Shown here: positions 8,894-17,894 of the stretch, one piece after another | How the letters are laid out: every line of letters begins with the position of its first letter | Position numbering within the stretch: position 1 is the stretch's first letter | Source of the DNA: a virus | Virus record (IMG/VR): IMGVR_UViG_3300021090_000021 | Location: 1 to 61,596 of that record | Reading direction: 5' to 3' (one strand) | Length of the DNA: 61,596 nt | Notes under the pieces: model-generated | Database searches by the model: none | What the model was told of the DNA's origin: nothing | What the model saw: the letters and a program-made list of their open reading frames with translations, nothing else | Made by a program: the position numbers and the translations under genes

Positions 8894-9235
8894 CTAATGT
8901 CGAAACAGGAACACCAAGGCGGTGCCCAGCACCACGATGACGCCGAGCACCCACACAAGAGGATGCACCCGCTGCCCGGCCGGCATTGGCATCGGCTCGA
9001 GTGGTGCCGGCGCCGGTTGCGTATCGGGGCGCGCCTCGCTCAGATATTTTCCGTTGACATAGCCGTGCTGGCCGGTACGGCGCACTTTGACATGCAGCCA
9101 GGGCTGCGTCGCATCGGAGCGTGACAGCACCTCAACGACATCACCCTTCGGCAAGGAATCGAACACCTGACCGGAGATGCTCGGCGAGCTCCGCAGGTTG
9201 AGGCCATCGGAGATGACCGCTCTGATCTCGGGCAT
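8894..9235 (-). CDS. SH3-domain protein with C-terminal membrane anchor
   Basis: A 113-residue protein. Residues 1-65 fit a bacterial SH3 (SH3b) domain: LNLRSSPS, VFDSLPKGDVVEVL, WLHVKVRRTGQHGYVNGKYL. A proline-rich linker and a membrane span (VLGVIVVLGTALVFLF) follow. GAAGGA precedes the ATG at 9235. A GTG at 9265 overlaps the upstream stop as GTGA and is an alternative start. SH3b domains bind cell wall, which fits the lysis cluster. Confidence 0.7.
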   Translation of the reverse strand: MPEIRAVISDGLNLRSSPSISGQVFDSLPKGDVVEVLSRSDATQPWLHVKVRRTGQHGYVNGKYLSEARPDTQPAPAPLEPMPMPAGQRVHPLVWVLGVIVVLGTALVFLFRH

Positions 9236-9261
9236 GGCAAATCCTTCGGTTGTGGATGCGT

Positions 9262-9786
9262 TCACCGTTTTAGGAAACAGGCTTGCGCCTGCCGTTTCTG
9301 TTTCGCGGTCAGCCCGCGGCGCAGGCCTTCAGCCTCCAGATACTCCTGCGAATAAATGACCGCGGCGGTGCGGACCTCCAAGCAGGAATACGGAAGGTCG
9401 GGACCGTCATCGGCCGCGCGCGCGGGTGCCTTGCTTTGCAGCTTAGCCTTGCCCTGCTGTTTCACCTTCGGCTTGGCCTTATCCGTCGGCTTCACAATCG
9501 GCTCGGCCTTCACTTCAGGCGTTGGCGTCACCACCTCTGGCACGACCGGGAGTGGCGCGATCGCAGCGGGCGGCAGCTGCGGTACGAGCTCGTCACGGTT
9601 CGCCGGTGGCGACGGCAACGGCCTTGGTATGGACACCGGCACCGGCACTACGGGCGTTCGGCGGTGCGGCCAAAGCCATTGCCTCACCCTCTCGATTGCC
9701 CGCTCGATCCTGATGTCGCTCGCCGCATCGGCGGCTGAGCCAACGGCCATCAACAGCAGCACCGCGACAAACGCGGCACGTCTCAT
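9262..9786 (-). CDS. Secreted Pro/Lys-rich protein of the lysis cluster
   Basis: A 174-residue protein with a Sec signal (residues 1-22, AADAA). The middle is rich in P, V and K (PVVPVPVSIPRPLP, KAKPKVKQQGKAKLQ) and could span the periplasm. The compact C-terminus contains two cysteines (YSCLEVRTAAVIYSQEYLEAEGL, ACFLKR). Position next to the endolysin suggests an envelope-spanning (spanin-like) function, but no lipobox or membrane anchor besides the signal is visible. Confidence 0.6.
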   Translation of the reverse strand: MRRAAFVAVLLLMAVGSAADAASDIRIERAIERVRQWLWPHRRTPVVPVPVSIPRPLPSPPANRDELVPQLPPAAIAPLPVVPEVVTPTPEVKAEPIVKPTDKAKPKVKQQGKAKLQSKAPARAADDGPDLPYSCLEVRTAAVIYSQEYLEAEGLRRGLTAKQKRQAQACFLKR

Positions 9787-11261
9787 TTCTTCGCGGCGCC
9801 GGCGAACGCGCCAAGGAGTTTCAGGCCGATGTTCAAGGCCGCGCCCCAGCCGCCGGTCATCCCCACCAGGCCGGTGAGAGCGGGCACCAGCGTCGCGATC
9901 GTCCCGGTCTGTGTCGGAGCATCGCCAATGCCGAACGGCGTGCCGACGACGCCGAAGGCCTGCAGCACCGTGCTGATCGCCAGGCCGAAGGCACCGATCT
10001 GAACGCCTGGGTTCTGCACGGACGGCGTGACGGGCGCGGGAGCGACGGGAACCACGGGCGCTGGAATGACGGGAGGCGCAGGAGATGCAGGTTCGGGCTG
10101 GACCAACACCGAGGTCGGGACACTGCCGGGGCGCCGCATAAGGCCGAAGAGAATCTCGACGATTTGCGCCACGATCGCGATCGCGTTCGGATCGAGGCCT
10201 CGGCCGGCCAAGGCTCCGGCTGGCGTCACGGGCTTTATCGGGTCGGCCATCTGATTTCGCTCCATAATGTTGGTGATGATTGGCACAAGCACTTCGAGCA
10301 GCTCGCGCAGGACCTGCAACGTCTCAAGGATGCACTCGATCGGGGTGTCGATCTGAGGATCGAGCACGGGATCGATCTGATCGGCGACGAACTCCCAATC
10401 GACCAATCCCTTCCCAGGCAGCCCGATCGCTGCTGCTGCGGCGGGTGTCAGGTCAATGCCGGCGCCATTGGTCGAGCGGCCGAAGCGGTCAATTCCGGCC
10501 TCGGCCTGCGGCCGGGTTCCGGTCTCCCAATAGGGGTCGCTGATGTTCCACGGCCCAAGATCGACGATGTCGCAGACGACCGACTTGCCGGAATACGTCA
10601 CGCGAACCTGCGGGCGCTTACCCTTGAAGGCATTCGGCAACGCGACGCCGTATCGGTTCTGCCATCCTGATGCGACGTCCGGGTATTTGACGCTCTGCTC
10701 GTCGCCGACACCACCGAACACAGTGGCGGTGATCGAGAGGAAACGTTTCTTCGGCGCAGCAGCTGCGGCAAAAAACGCGTTCGTTCCATGCCAGCGGATC
10801 GCGACACACTCGCTCGCCAGATAGCGGCTCTCGCGGACCTGGTCGGACTGGTTTCCGCCAAGGCAGACATAGTGCTCGCCCTCGGTGCGCAGGTAGAGCG
10901 TGACGTGATGCGGAAACACCAGCACGGCGCCCGGTACCGGCTCGGAGAGCGGCACACCCCATCCGCGCCACGCGTCGGCCCATAGGAAGCGCGTCGTATC
11001 GATCGAGCCAAACGGCGGACGGATGCCGTTGCGAGCCATCGCGATCGCGACCGTGAGGCCGCACCATGCGATTTCGTCGCCGGTGAACAGCGCGCAATAG
11101 GCGCTCATCTCCGGAAAGCAGGCCGCGATCTCTCGAGGCCACGCCATGATGATCGGGTTGTCGGCGTCGACTGTGTTTTCTGCGGTGCCCTGGAGCACGC
11201 GCATCGTGGCGAGCCATGGCGGAACGGATGCGGCGCCGGCTTGCTCAACGAGCATGATCAC
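9783..11261 (-). CDS. Endolysin-like protein: TIGR02594-type peptidase plus RlpA-like domain
   Basis: A 492-residue protein. The N-terminal 160 residues fit the TIGR02594/CHAP-like cysteine peptidase family: a nucleophile-like cysteine in DEIAWCGLTVAIA, a histidine in VFPHHVTLYL, and CLGGNQSDQV. Residues about 175-290 resemble an RlpA-type double-psi barrel (ATVFGG, VALPNAF, VRVTYSGKSVVCDIVDLGPW). The C-terminus (about 330-492) is proline-rich then hydrophobic (IGAFGLAISTVLQAFGV, GWGAALNIGLKLLGAFAG) and could insert in membrane. Cleavage of peptidoglycan is inferred. The three-part architecture is uncommon. Confidence 0.7.
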   Translation of the reverse strand: MIMLVEQAGAASVPPWLATMRVLQGTAENTVDADNPIIMAWPREIAACFPEMSAYCALFTGDEIAWCGLTVAIAMARNGIRPPFGSIDTTRFLWADAWRGWGVPLSEPVPGAVLVFPHHVTLYLRTEGEHYVCLGGNQSDQVRESRYLASECVAIRWHGTNAFFAAAAAPKKRFLSITATVFGGVGDEQSVKYPDVASGWQNRYGVALPNAFKGKRPQVRVTYSGKSVVCDIVDLGPWNISDPYWETGTRPQAEAGIDRFGRSTNGAGIDLTPAAAAAIGLPGKGLVDWEFVADQIDPVLDPQIDTPIECILETLQVLRELLEVLVPIITNIMERNQMADPIKPVTPAGALAGRGLDPNAIAIVAQIVEILFGLMRRPGSVPTSVLVQPEPASPAPPVIPAPVVPVAPAPVTPSVQNPGVQIGAFGLAISTVLQAFGVVGTPFGIGDAPTQTGTIATLVPALTGLVGMTGGWGAALNIGLKLLGAFAGAAKK

Positions 11262-11448
11262 GCCCCTGTTTCACGCACCGGAAAGAATAGCTGCCGGGAC
11301 GCTTGCGCCACTTCTCCTTGCTCGACTCAGCAACCGCCACGGCGGAACATGCGCGCGCGGTCGCGAATGGTTCGCGCGGCGCCAGATCCGGATGGCTCAA
11401 GGCCAAGCAGAACGCGGCGGACATGCACTTGATCTCAAGAAGCCACAT
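11245..11448 (-). CDS. Small conserved-type phage protein
   Basis: A 67-residue protein from ATG 11448. It has an N-terminal hydrophobic stretch (MWLLEIKCMSAAFCLAL), an FATARACSAVAVAES segment and YSFRCVKQ near the end. This is the pattern of short prophage proteins with a leader and a two-cysteine domain. It overlaps its neighbours by 14 and 17 bases. Function unknown. Confidence 0.6.
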   Translation of the reverse strand: MWLLEIKCMSAAFCLALSHPDLAPREPFATARACSAVAVAESSKEKWRKRPGSYSFRCVKQGRDHAR

Positions 11449-11818
11449 GCGCGCCGTTACCGTTCTGCTTGTGGCCTGCGGCCGCAGCACCGCGATCAAG
11501 CCGCTGGCGCTCGGCACTGAATTGTGCATGCAGCGCCGCCGCCTGCGCGGTGAATGCCTCGATGCTTTCCGACAACCCAACGGCCTCGCCACGCACCGCA
11601 TCAGCGAGCTGCACTGCGTCGGCATAGATCGCGTTTGCCTGGTTCACCAGCGCCGCGGCGGCGCCAACAATCTGATCAGCGGCGGCAAGGCAACACTTCA
11701 CAACAGCCTCGTACGCGAGCGCGCCGATCGGCGGCGTGATCAGAATCACAGCGTGGCCCGGTCCAGCCTCCACCGTCGGCAGACCCAAAACGTCGTCATC
11801 GTCCGGTTCTTGCTGCAT
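11435..11818 (-). CDS. Hypothetical alanine-rich helical phage protein
   Basis: A 127-residue protein, acidic at the N-terminus and then mostly alanine-rich helix with a coiled-coil-like C-terminal half (ESIEAFTAQAAALHAQFSAE). It overlaps the secreted protein upstream by 23 bases. No family was recognised. Confidence 0.55.
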   Translation of the reverse strand: MQQEPDDDDVLGLPTVEAGPGHAVILITPPIGALAYEAVVKCCLAAADQIVGAAAALVNQANAIYADAVQLADAVRGEAVGLSESIEAFTAQAAALHAQFSAERQRLDRGAAAAGHKQNGNGAHVAS

Positions 11819-12191
11819 GAATCAGCTCCTCGAATTGTTGCAGGGGAATGATCACCGGCGCGAACGCGGTGTGCGCCGACGCGAACCGAAACACGCCATG
11901 CACATAATCGAAGTCGGGCGCCGCCGCGCGGCCGGAAGTCAGCCGCGCGGCAGTGCCGTTGTCCGCCGCCGGCCGTGCAACCGGTAAGGGCGGACGCCCC
12001 CGCGTTGGCGCCACAGCCATGGAGGAGCGGTGTACGCGAGCCTTGATGTGTTTTGAGGGACTGGCCGCCACGCCAGACCTGACGAACTCACGTGAAGCTT
12101 GAGTGCCCTTGACGCCCCTGGCCGCGGCCGAGACCGGCGCCGCCACGCTCCACGCCAGCACCATGGCGAGGACGGCGATTACAAGATGCAT
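11796..12191 (-). CDS. Secreted hypothetical protein
   Basis: A 131-residue protein with a Sec signal (residues 1-24, PVSAAAR). The basic, low-complexity middle is followed by a hydrophobic C-terminal domain (FDYVHGVFRFASAHTAFAPVIIPLQQFEELI). Its start shares a base with the upstream stop. Function unknown. Confidence 0.55.
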   Translation of the reverse strand: MHLVIAVLAMVLAWSVAAPVSAAARGVKGTQASREFVRSGVAASPSKHIKARVHRSSMAVAPTRGRPPLPVARPAADNGTAARLTSGRAAAPDFDYVHGVFRFASAHTAFAPVIIPLQQFEELIHAARTGR

Positions 12192-13501
12192 CAGGTGATG
12201 CGATGGCCGTATAGGCAGGCTGTGCCGCTCGCAATATTGCCGGTATTGAATCGCAAACGCAGACTTGTCACAGCCGCGGACCCATCATCCCAAAATCCCC
12301 CACCAGTCATCGTCGAATACGAACCACCCCCGGTCACATAAGTCGCCAAGACAGTGATGCTCGTTCTGGCACCGGTGGCAACAGCGACAACTCCACCAAA
12401 CCCGCCTGCGCGGGTCGCTGCATTCGCAACCTGGATATTCGAACCAACACCGGAAAGCGCGATGTCTGTGGTGATTGAGTTGGTCGTCGACCCGACTCCG
12501 ACATTACCGCCGCCGCCGATTCCGAGACCACCCCATAGATAGGAGGTTGTTTGATAGGTTGGCGTTCCACCAGTTCCGACCCGAATGTAGAGCGCCGCAT
12601 CATTTGTCGCCGGAGTGATCGCGCTCAATTCGAGTGAATAGTTCGTATAGGTCGCACTGATGAGATTATCAAAATCGAGTGTCGATGAGCTCGATGCTGT
12701 TCTACACGCCAATAGCACTTTGCTCGCGCCATCCGATCCCACCGGTGCACGGAATGCAGGCGTCGCAGCAGAGCCAGAGGCAGGCCCAGCAAAGAAGGTA
12801 TTTGCGCTCTGGTTGTCGAACGTGATCGCGCAGGTGCCACTCGTCGTGATCGTGCAGCCCGATAGGTCAAAGACCGACGTCGGCAGCGTAAGGGTAACGC
12901 TCGTGACCGTCCCCGTACCGACACCGGCGGCCGCTGGGCTCGCCACTGCGCGCCAGCGCGTCGAAACACCGTCATACCAAAGCGTGAATGAGCGGCCTGC
13001 ACCTACCGTGACGTCGCCACCAAGCGCAAACCGATTGGCGGCCGTCGAGGCGGCGTCCTCATCCTCGAGCACCAGATCCTGCGCGCCGATATTCAGGGCC
13101 GTGATCAGCCGCCCGGGCGCCTGGCCACAGGACAGACCGGTGATACTGCGGCTCGCGTCGGTCGACAAACGTAGCGCGATGACGGCCGTACAGCCGCCGC
13201 CGGTGTAGTCGTTCTGGTTTGATGTGATCTGCGACGGCGAAAGCGTTCCCGTCGCCAGAACGGCGCCTGTGAACGTCCCGTAGACCTCGCAATCCCACGT
13301 GCCAGCCTGCCGCGTGACGACATCCCCATTCGTCGCGCAGAAGGCCCGATCGAACATCGCCGTCAGCGTCGCCCACTGTGGCAGCGCCGTGACTGCACCC
13401 GGGTTGCCCGAAACGCGACCTGATGGCGCCTGGCCGCCCTGGCCGAACGCGGCCGCGGCCGCCAGCACAAGGGCAAGAAGCGCGAGGGTGGATTTCCGCA
13501 T
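12191..13501 (-). CDS. Secreted tail-region protein (fibre-like)
   Basis: A 436-residue protein. The ATG at 13501 was chosen because it directly precedes a Sec signal (STLALLALVLAAAAAFGQ). The body is rich in G, S, T and beta-strand repeats with a terminal domain containing NYSLELSAITPATNDAALYI and LRLRFNTGNI, similar to domains at the ends of tail fibres. It follows the tail tip genes, so a fibre or adhesin role is likely. Detailed function unknown. Confidence 0.6.
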   Translation of the reverse strand: MRKSTLALLALVLAAAAAFGQGGQAPSGRVSGNPGAVTALPQWATLTAMFDRAFCATNGDVVTRQAGTWDCEVYGTFTGAVLATGTLSPSQITSNQNDYTGGGCTAVIALRLSTDASRSITGLSCGQAPGRLITALNIGAQDLVLEDEDAASTAANRFALGGDVTVGAGRSFTLWYDGVSTRWRAVASPAAAGVGTGTVTSVTLTLPTSVFDLSGCTITTSGTCAITFDNQSANTFFAGPASGSAATPAFRAPVGSDGASKVLLACRTASSSSTLDFDNLISATYTNYSLELSAITPATNDAALYIRVGTGGTPTYQTTSYLWGGLGIGGGGNVGVGSTTNSITTDIALSGVGSNIQVANAATRAGGFGGVVAVATGARTSITVLATYVTGGGSYSTMTGGGFWDDGSAAVTSLRLRFNTGNIASGTACLYGHRIT

Positions 13502-13509
13502 GATCTTGC

Positions 13510-14088
13510 TCACCTCAGAAGATAGCCCGTGCCGTACGGCACGAAATTGTACCAACCGTATTTAGCGCTACCGACGATGCTCGATTGGTCCGTGATGAGT
13601 CCACCACCATCGACGCTGAAGGTCGTCGCGAAGCTGTCCCACACGCCGCTGGCGTCGATGATTGTCACCGGACCGCGTTTCACCGCGCCCGGAGGCAGCA
13701 CACAGTTGCGAGTGGCCGGCGACGTCGGCGCGAGCTTCACGATCTGATCGAAATCCTGGATCGCGATATCGCCGGACGTTGTTTCGGTGCGCTCCAGAAA
13801 TTCCGCGGTGTCGGCTTCGCCCAAGAGACCGATCGCGACATGTCGCCAGAGTCGCTCGAATCCGCTCTTATATGCGCGGATCTGATAGGCGCCACCCGAG
13901 ATATAGAATCGCGCGAAGCCCTCGACATCGACCGAAAATGGATTGCCAAGAGGTGTCGTGCCGTCACGATCTTCATAGATCGTCGCCAGTGGTTGACCGA
14001 CGATCTCGCGTTTCACCTCGATAGTAACGCCGGCGAGAACTTTACCAGCGGCATCCGTGATCGTGGCTTGCCATACCGCATAGGCCAT
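13510..14088 (-). CDS. Tail fibre-associated protein
   Basis: A 192-residue protein starting with a carboxypeptidase-regulatory-like or Ig-like fold (QATITDAAGKVLAGVTIEVKRE, FSVDVEGFARFYISGGAYQIRA), typical of phage fibre adaptors. The C-terminal half ends in a beta-type domain (WDSFATTFSVDGGGLI, GWYNFVPYGTGYLL). It is separated from the tail tip gene by one base, so it is probably assembled with it. Confidence 0.6.
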   Translation of the reverse strand: MAYAVWQATITDAAGKVLAGVTIEVKREIVGQPLATIYEDRDGTTPLGNPFSVDVEGFARFYISGGAYQIRAYKSGFERLWRHVAIGLLGEADTAEFLERTETTSGDIAIQDFDQIVKLAPTSPATRNCVLPPGAVKRGPVTIIDASGVWDSFATTFSVDGGGLITDQSSIVGSAKYGWYNFVPYGTGYLLR

Positions 14089-14089
14089 T

Positions 14090-16432
14090 TCAATTCACCA
14101 TCGGTCCGCGCACGTCGCCAGCTGTATCGATGAAGGTCAGGAAGCTGTCGCCATCGACCGCCGATCCAGGTGGCCCACCGCTCCCACCAATCAACACCCC
14201 AATGCCACTGTGACCCGCTTCGCCCGATTGACCGGCCTCACCGCCGTTTCCACCGCTTCCGCCACCGTCATTTCCACCACCACCGCCACCACGGTTGCTG
14301 GCGCTGCCGGGTGAGCCGATGTTCCCCGACGAGCCAGACCCGCCGCTGCCATCACTGCCTGGACCACCACCAACTTGCCCTTGACCGCCGCCGCCGCCGC
14401 CGCCGCCGCCGCCAAATCCAAAACCACCGCCGCCACCGCCGCCACCACCGCCACCGCCGCTCCAGAGACCGCCGGTTGCTGGCGTATCCACATCGACTGC
14501 AACGCGGGTATAGAGCGCCACCCCACCCTGTGTTCCCGGCGTGCCATTACTGCCTGGACTGCTGAAATCCGCGCCCCAGCCACCGCCGCCGCCGCCAGCA
14601 TCACCACCGGCGCCATGGATCCGTCCGCTACCGTTGATCTTGAGCACCAAGGAAACGCCAGCCGGCCACGATCCGAAGTCCATCGCCGGAAGTGATCTGC
14701 TGATCGATCCGACAATCACGCCATCCTCGACGATCACCGTCACGGTGTCGCCGCTCAACGGCGCCGGATAGATCTGATCGTGCGCTGTACGCACGTTGAT
14801 GTTGTTGATGCTGGAACCGATCGGCAAAAACCGGTTGGTCAGGTCGTCGGTCTGGATATCCTCGGCCAGCATTTCTTCGGCTTCGACTTCGAACTTGTCC
14901 GCCTCCGGATTGACTCGGGTCAACTGAATCGGAGCGTCGGTCGCTGCGCCTGTCGGATCCTGGATGCACCAGGCCTCAAGGCGATAGCCGGCCCCCATCA
15001 CCGGCGGCGTGATGTCGTAGCGCGGCAGGTTGAAACCAAATCGGCGTGGCGGATTTCGGTAGCGAGCGAGCTGGATGCTGTTGAGCCGGGTCGCCACCGT
15101 TCGCCCCAGCGGCGGAATCCAGCGCGCGAAGATCTTTTTGATCGCCGGCAGCCCGTAGTCAGCCTCCGCCTGGTCGTCGATTGTCGCTTCAGTCGAGCGA
15201 TAGTTGTCGGTCTCCTCCAGCGGCCGCAGCGGGTTGATCTGACCGAAATAGGTCCAAACCTGAGAAATACGCTTCTCCGGCTGCTCCTTGATCGTCAGCG
15301 AGGTCTCCAGCGAGTTGTCCGGCGTGTAGCGATCGGCGTCGGTGAGCACCGCCCGGATCACCTGCAATCTGATCTGCTGGGACAAATCATCCCACCAGAC
15401 CGCAAGGCCTGCCTGCTCGATCAGCTCGGCCGCAAGTTTTGCGACCGGGGTCGGCTCCATGATGTCCGCGGAATACAGCCGCTGCAGGAAATTCTGCGTC
15501 TCAGAAAGCCAAGCTGTGATCGGGATGAACGCCGGCGGGATGTCGGCGTAGTTCTCGAACAGATCCTTGATGATGTTTGCCGGGTCGACGCCTGAATAGA
15601 TCAGACCGACCTGCACGCGATCATCGGCATTATGCGCGACCGGCTCGGTGTTGCGCTGCCCGCGCGCGATCGTGAGCGTGTCGCCCGAACGCGTGAAGGA
15701 CACAACCTCCTTCCCGCCGATCGCCGCCAGACCCGAAGCGGGATATTCCAAATTCCCGATTCCAACAGGGGCAAGCGTTGCAGTGCCATCGCTGTTGCTG
15801 ATCCCGGCCGACAGAAACCCATTGTTGAGCCGTGGCGCCTGCGCACGGTCGCCGTCAGCGAGCTTGAGCACGTCCTTCGCGACCAGCGTGTAGGTGCCGT
15901 TGAGGCCAGGCCCGTCGAAGCTCTCTATGATGTAGTGCCGCGTGTCCATCTGGTTGAGCTTTTGGCCCAACAATCCGCGGATGAGGCGCAGCGGCCGCCC
16001 GCGCAGAAACGGCTGACGCGCGCGAAATTTTCCGAAGAACGAACCGCGCAGATAGGGGTCATAGAGCCGCTCGCTCAGATACTTGTCGAATCCAGGACCC
16101 GTGTCCGAATGTGGATGATCGATGAAGCTGACCTTGACCGTTGCTCTCTGACCCAGGTCGGCGCCCAGCGATATCGTGCCTGGCGTGAAGTCGACGCCAT
16201 CCGGCTTGATGGATGGAATCGCCTCGATGTCGGTCGGCAAATAGCTCGTCGGGATCGCGAAGCGCAAGGTGATCGGTGCGTCGGTAAAATTCGCACGATC
16301 CTGGCAGGTGGGAATGACGTTGAAGCACTTCAGCAAACCGGTCGTGCCCAGAACTGCCACACACGGCGAAATCCCATAGCTCAGCGCGCAGTACGGTATG
16401 TCGATCTCGATGTAGGTCAGCGATCGGTTCAT
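14090..16432 (-). CDS. Tail tip/baseplate protein with polyglycine C-terminal domain
   Basis: A 780-residue protein. The N-terminal 560 residues resemble central tail tip proteins of the lambda J/GTA type. They include conserved-looking hub segments (DPYLRGSFFGKFRAR, GVDPANIIKDLFENYADI, LIEQAGLAVWWDD, YFGQINPL) and a long beta-rich core. From about residue 600 the chain becomes glycine-rich, with runs of up to 12 G interrupted by F, W, Q or S, then GSGGNGGEAGQSGEAG. This resembles polyglycine-helix sandwich adhesins of other phages. Receptor contact is inferred from that domain. Confidence 0.7.
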   Translation of the reverse strand: MNRSLTYIEIDIPYCALSYGISPCVAVLGTTGLLKCFNVIPTCQDRANFTDAPITLRFAIPTSYLPTDIEAIPSIKPDGVDFTPGTISLGADLGQRATVKVSFIDHPHSDTGPGFDKYLSERLYDPYLRGSFFGKFRARQPFLRGRPLRLIRGLLGQKLNQMDTRHYIIESFDGPGLNGTYTLVAKDVLKLADGDRAQAPRLNNGFLSAGISNSDGTATLAPVGIGNLEYPASGLAAIGGKEVVSFTRSGDTLTIARGQRNTEPVAHNADDRVQVGLIYSGVDPANIIKDLFENYADIPPAFIPITAWLSETQNFLQRLYSADIMEPTPVAKLAAELIEQAGLAVWWDDLSQQIRLQVIRAVLTDADRYTPDNSLETSLTIKEQPEKRISQVWTYFGQINPLRPLEETDNYRSTEATIDDQAEADYGLPAIKKIFARWIPPLGRTVATRLNSIQLARYRNPPRRFGFNLPRYDITPPVMGAGYRLEAWCIQDPTGAATDAPIQLTRVNPEADKFEVEAEEMLAEDIQTDDLTNRFLPIGSSINNINVRTAHDQIYPAPLSGDTVTVIVEDGVIVGSISRSLPAMDFGSWPAGVSLVLKINGSGRIHGAGGDAGGGGGGWGADFSSPGSNGTPGTQGGVALYTRVAVDVDTPATGGLWSGGGGGGGGGGGGFGFGGGGGGGGGGQGQVGGGPGSDGSGGSGSSGNIGSPGSASNRGGGGGGNDGGGSGGNGGEAGQSGEAGHSGIGVLIGGSGGPPGSAVDGDSFLTFIDTAGDVRGPMVN

Positions 16433-16436
16433 CGCA

Positions 16437-17894
16437 TCAGGCCGCTGATCGCCCTAAACCGCCAACCTGCATCTCGATGCCGATCAGATTGTTCGGCGAT
16501 TCAGGCACCGGGCGTGGATCGTTGGTCATCCATTCGAACCCAGTCTCGAATGGATAGCTTCCAGGACGCCATGCGAAGAAGAACGGCTGCGCTTTGCTCG
16601 CTGCAATGAATGGATCGAGGTTTTCCCGGTACCAAGCTGGCGTCAGATTGTTGAGGCTGATCACCCCCGTTCGCGCCTCGCTCAGCACGATGCGCCCGAG
16701 GAATTCACCGGACTCGCTGCGGTTATTCACGACGCGCGCGGTTCGACCGTAGTTGATCGGTGTGTGGCCGCGATAGATCTTGCGCTCGCAGACCGTTAGG
16801 CGGCCCGCATACATCACCGCCGCGCGCGGCGATGCGTTCCCATCCTGCATGCGCAGGCGCACCGATGACATCGCGGTCGGGACGAACCTGAACAGAACCG
16901 GATCGTCGTTGGCAAGCAGCGTCTCGCCGACAAGCTCCTGCCATGATCCGCTGATGAAACCCTCGACCGAAACCGGGATCTGGCCGCTACCGAGGTTGTG
17001 CCGCGCGAACGCGATATAATCGATCGTGTCGTCGATCGCGGCGGTGAGGTGTTGATCTCCGTTGAAGTACACGAGCGTCGGCGCCGTGAATGCCTCCGTC
17101 CAGCGCGCAATGCCCTTCGATACCCGGATCTCGTCGAGCCATCCGTTGTAATTGTTGTTCGCCGTATTGTTGCCGTCCGCGCCGATCACCGGACGGTTGG
17201 TACCATTGAGATAGCTGGTCGCATCGACGTAGCTGCTGCCCTGCTGCACACCATCGAGGAAGAGCTTTGTCACCCCTTCAAAACGCGCCAGCGCGACGTG
17301 GTGCCAGGCGCCGGTCGCGAGTGTCGTTGCCCCGGTGATGCGCGCGGCCCCATTCACGATCAGCTGCAGAACATTTCCGCTCGTGACAGAAAGCGTGACG
17401 TAGGCCCCGGATGCCGTACCGCTGGGACGTGAATCGTAAAGCCTGCGTTCCGCCCCGACTGCATTCAGCCGGAATTGAAGGTCGATCGTGAAGTCGCCGA
17501 GCCCGAACGCAAAGTCAGCACCACCGTTGACGGTGAGAAAGTCGCCGGTTCCGTCGAGGAGGAGCGAGGCTCCTCCGAACTTGCTCTGTGCGGTATCGAC
17601 CTGCGCGTTTCCATTGGGCGTGACGGCATGGGGATCAAGCGACAGGTCGGTGAACGTCGTGGAGGCATCCGCCCCATCGCAATGAAGCAACAGCTTGGTG
17701 AATGCATCGAGGCCGCGTCCCCGCCATTGCAGGAACGTCGATGGGTTGGCCAAATTCGTGACGGGATAGTCCGCCTCGGCGGTGTCGGCTGAGATGTTGG
17801 TTGCCGTCACCAGGTTATGCCAGCCGATCACCGGATGATCCGGGCCCGGCGAACCGGTCGGCGAGAGGACAAGATTTTCGGATATGACAATCAT
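16437..17894 (-). CDS. Distal tail protein with inserted LamG-like domain
   Basis: A 485-residue protein. The outer parts (VIGWHNLVTATNISADTAEADYPVTNLANPSTFLQWRG in short blocks, and C-terminal GRTARVVNNRSESGEFLGRIVLSEAR and FFFAWRPGSYPFETGFEW) fit a phage distal tail protein. Residues about 65-260 are a concanavalin-like LamG insertion (LHCDGADASTTFTD, FGGASLLLDGTGDFLTV, GAWHHVALARFEGVTKLFLDG, WLDEIRVSKGIARW). Such domains bind glycans, so host-surface contact is plausible. It overlaps the tape measure gene by 4 bases. Confidence 0.7.
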   Translation of the reverse strand: MIVISENLVLSPTGSPGPDHPVIGWHNLVTATNISADTAEADYPVTNLANPSTFLQWRGRGLDAFTKLLLHCDGADASTTFTDLSLDPHAVTPNGNAQVDTAQSKFGGASLLLDGTGDFLTVNGGADFAFGLGDFTIDLQFRLNAVGAERRLYDSRPSGTASGAYVTLSVTSGNVLQLIVNGAARITGATTLATGAWHHVALARFEGVTKLFLDGVQQGSSYVDATSYLNGTNRPVIGADGNNTANNNYNGWLDEIRVSKGIARWTEAFTAPTLVYFNGDQHLTAAIDDTIDYIAFARHNLGSGQIPVSVEGFISGSWQELVGETLLANDDPVLFRFVPTAMSSVRLRMQDGNASPRAAVMYAGRLTVCERKIYRGHTPINYGRTARVVNNRSESGEFLGRIVLSEARTGVISLNNLTPAWYRENLDPFIAASKAQPFFFAWRPGSYPFETGFEWMTNDPRPVPESPNNLIGIEMQVGGLGRSAA

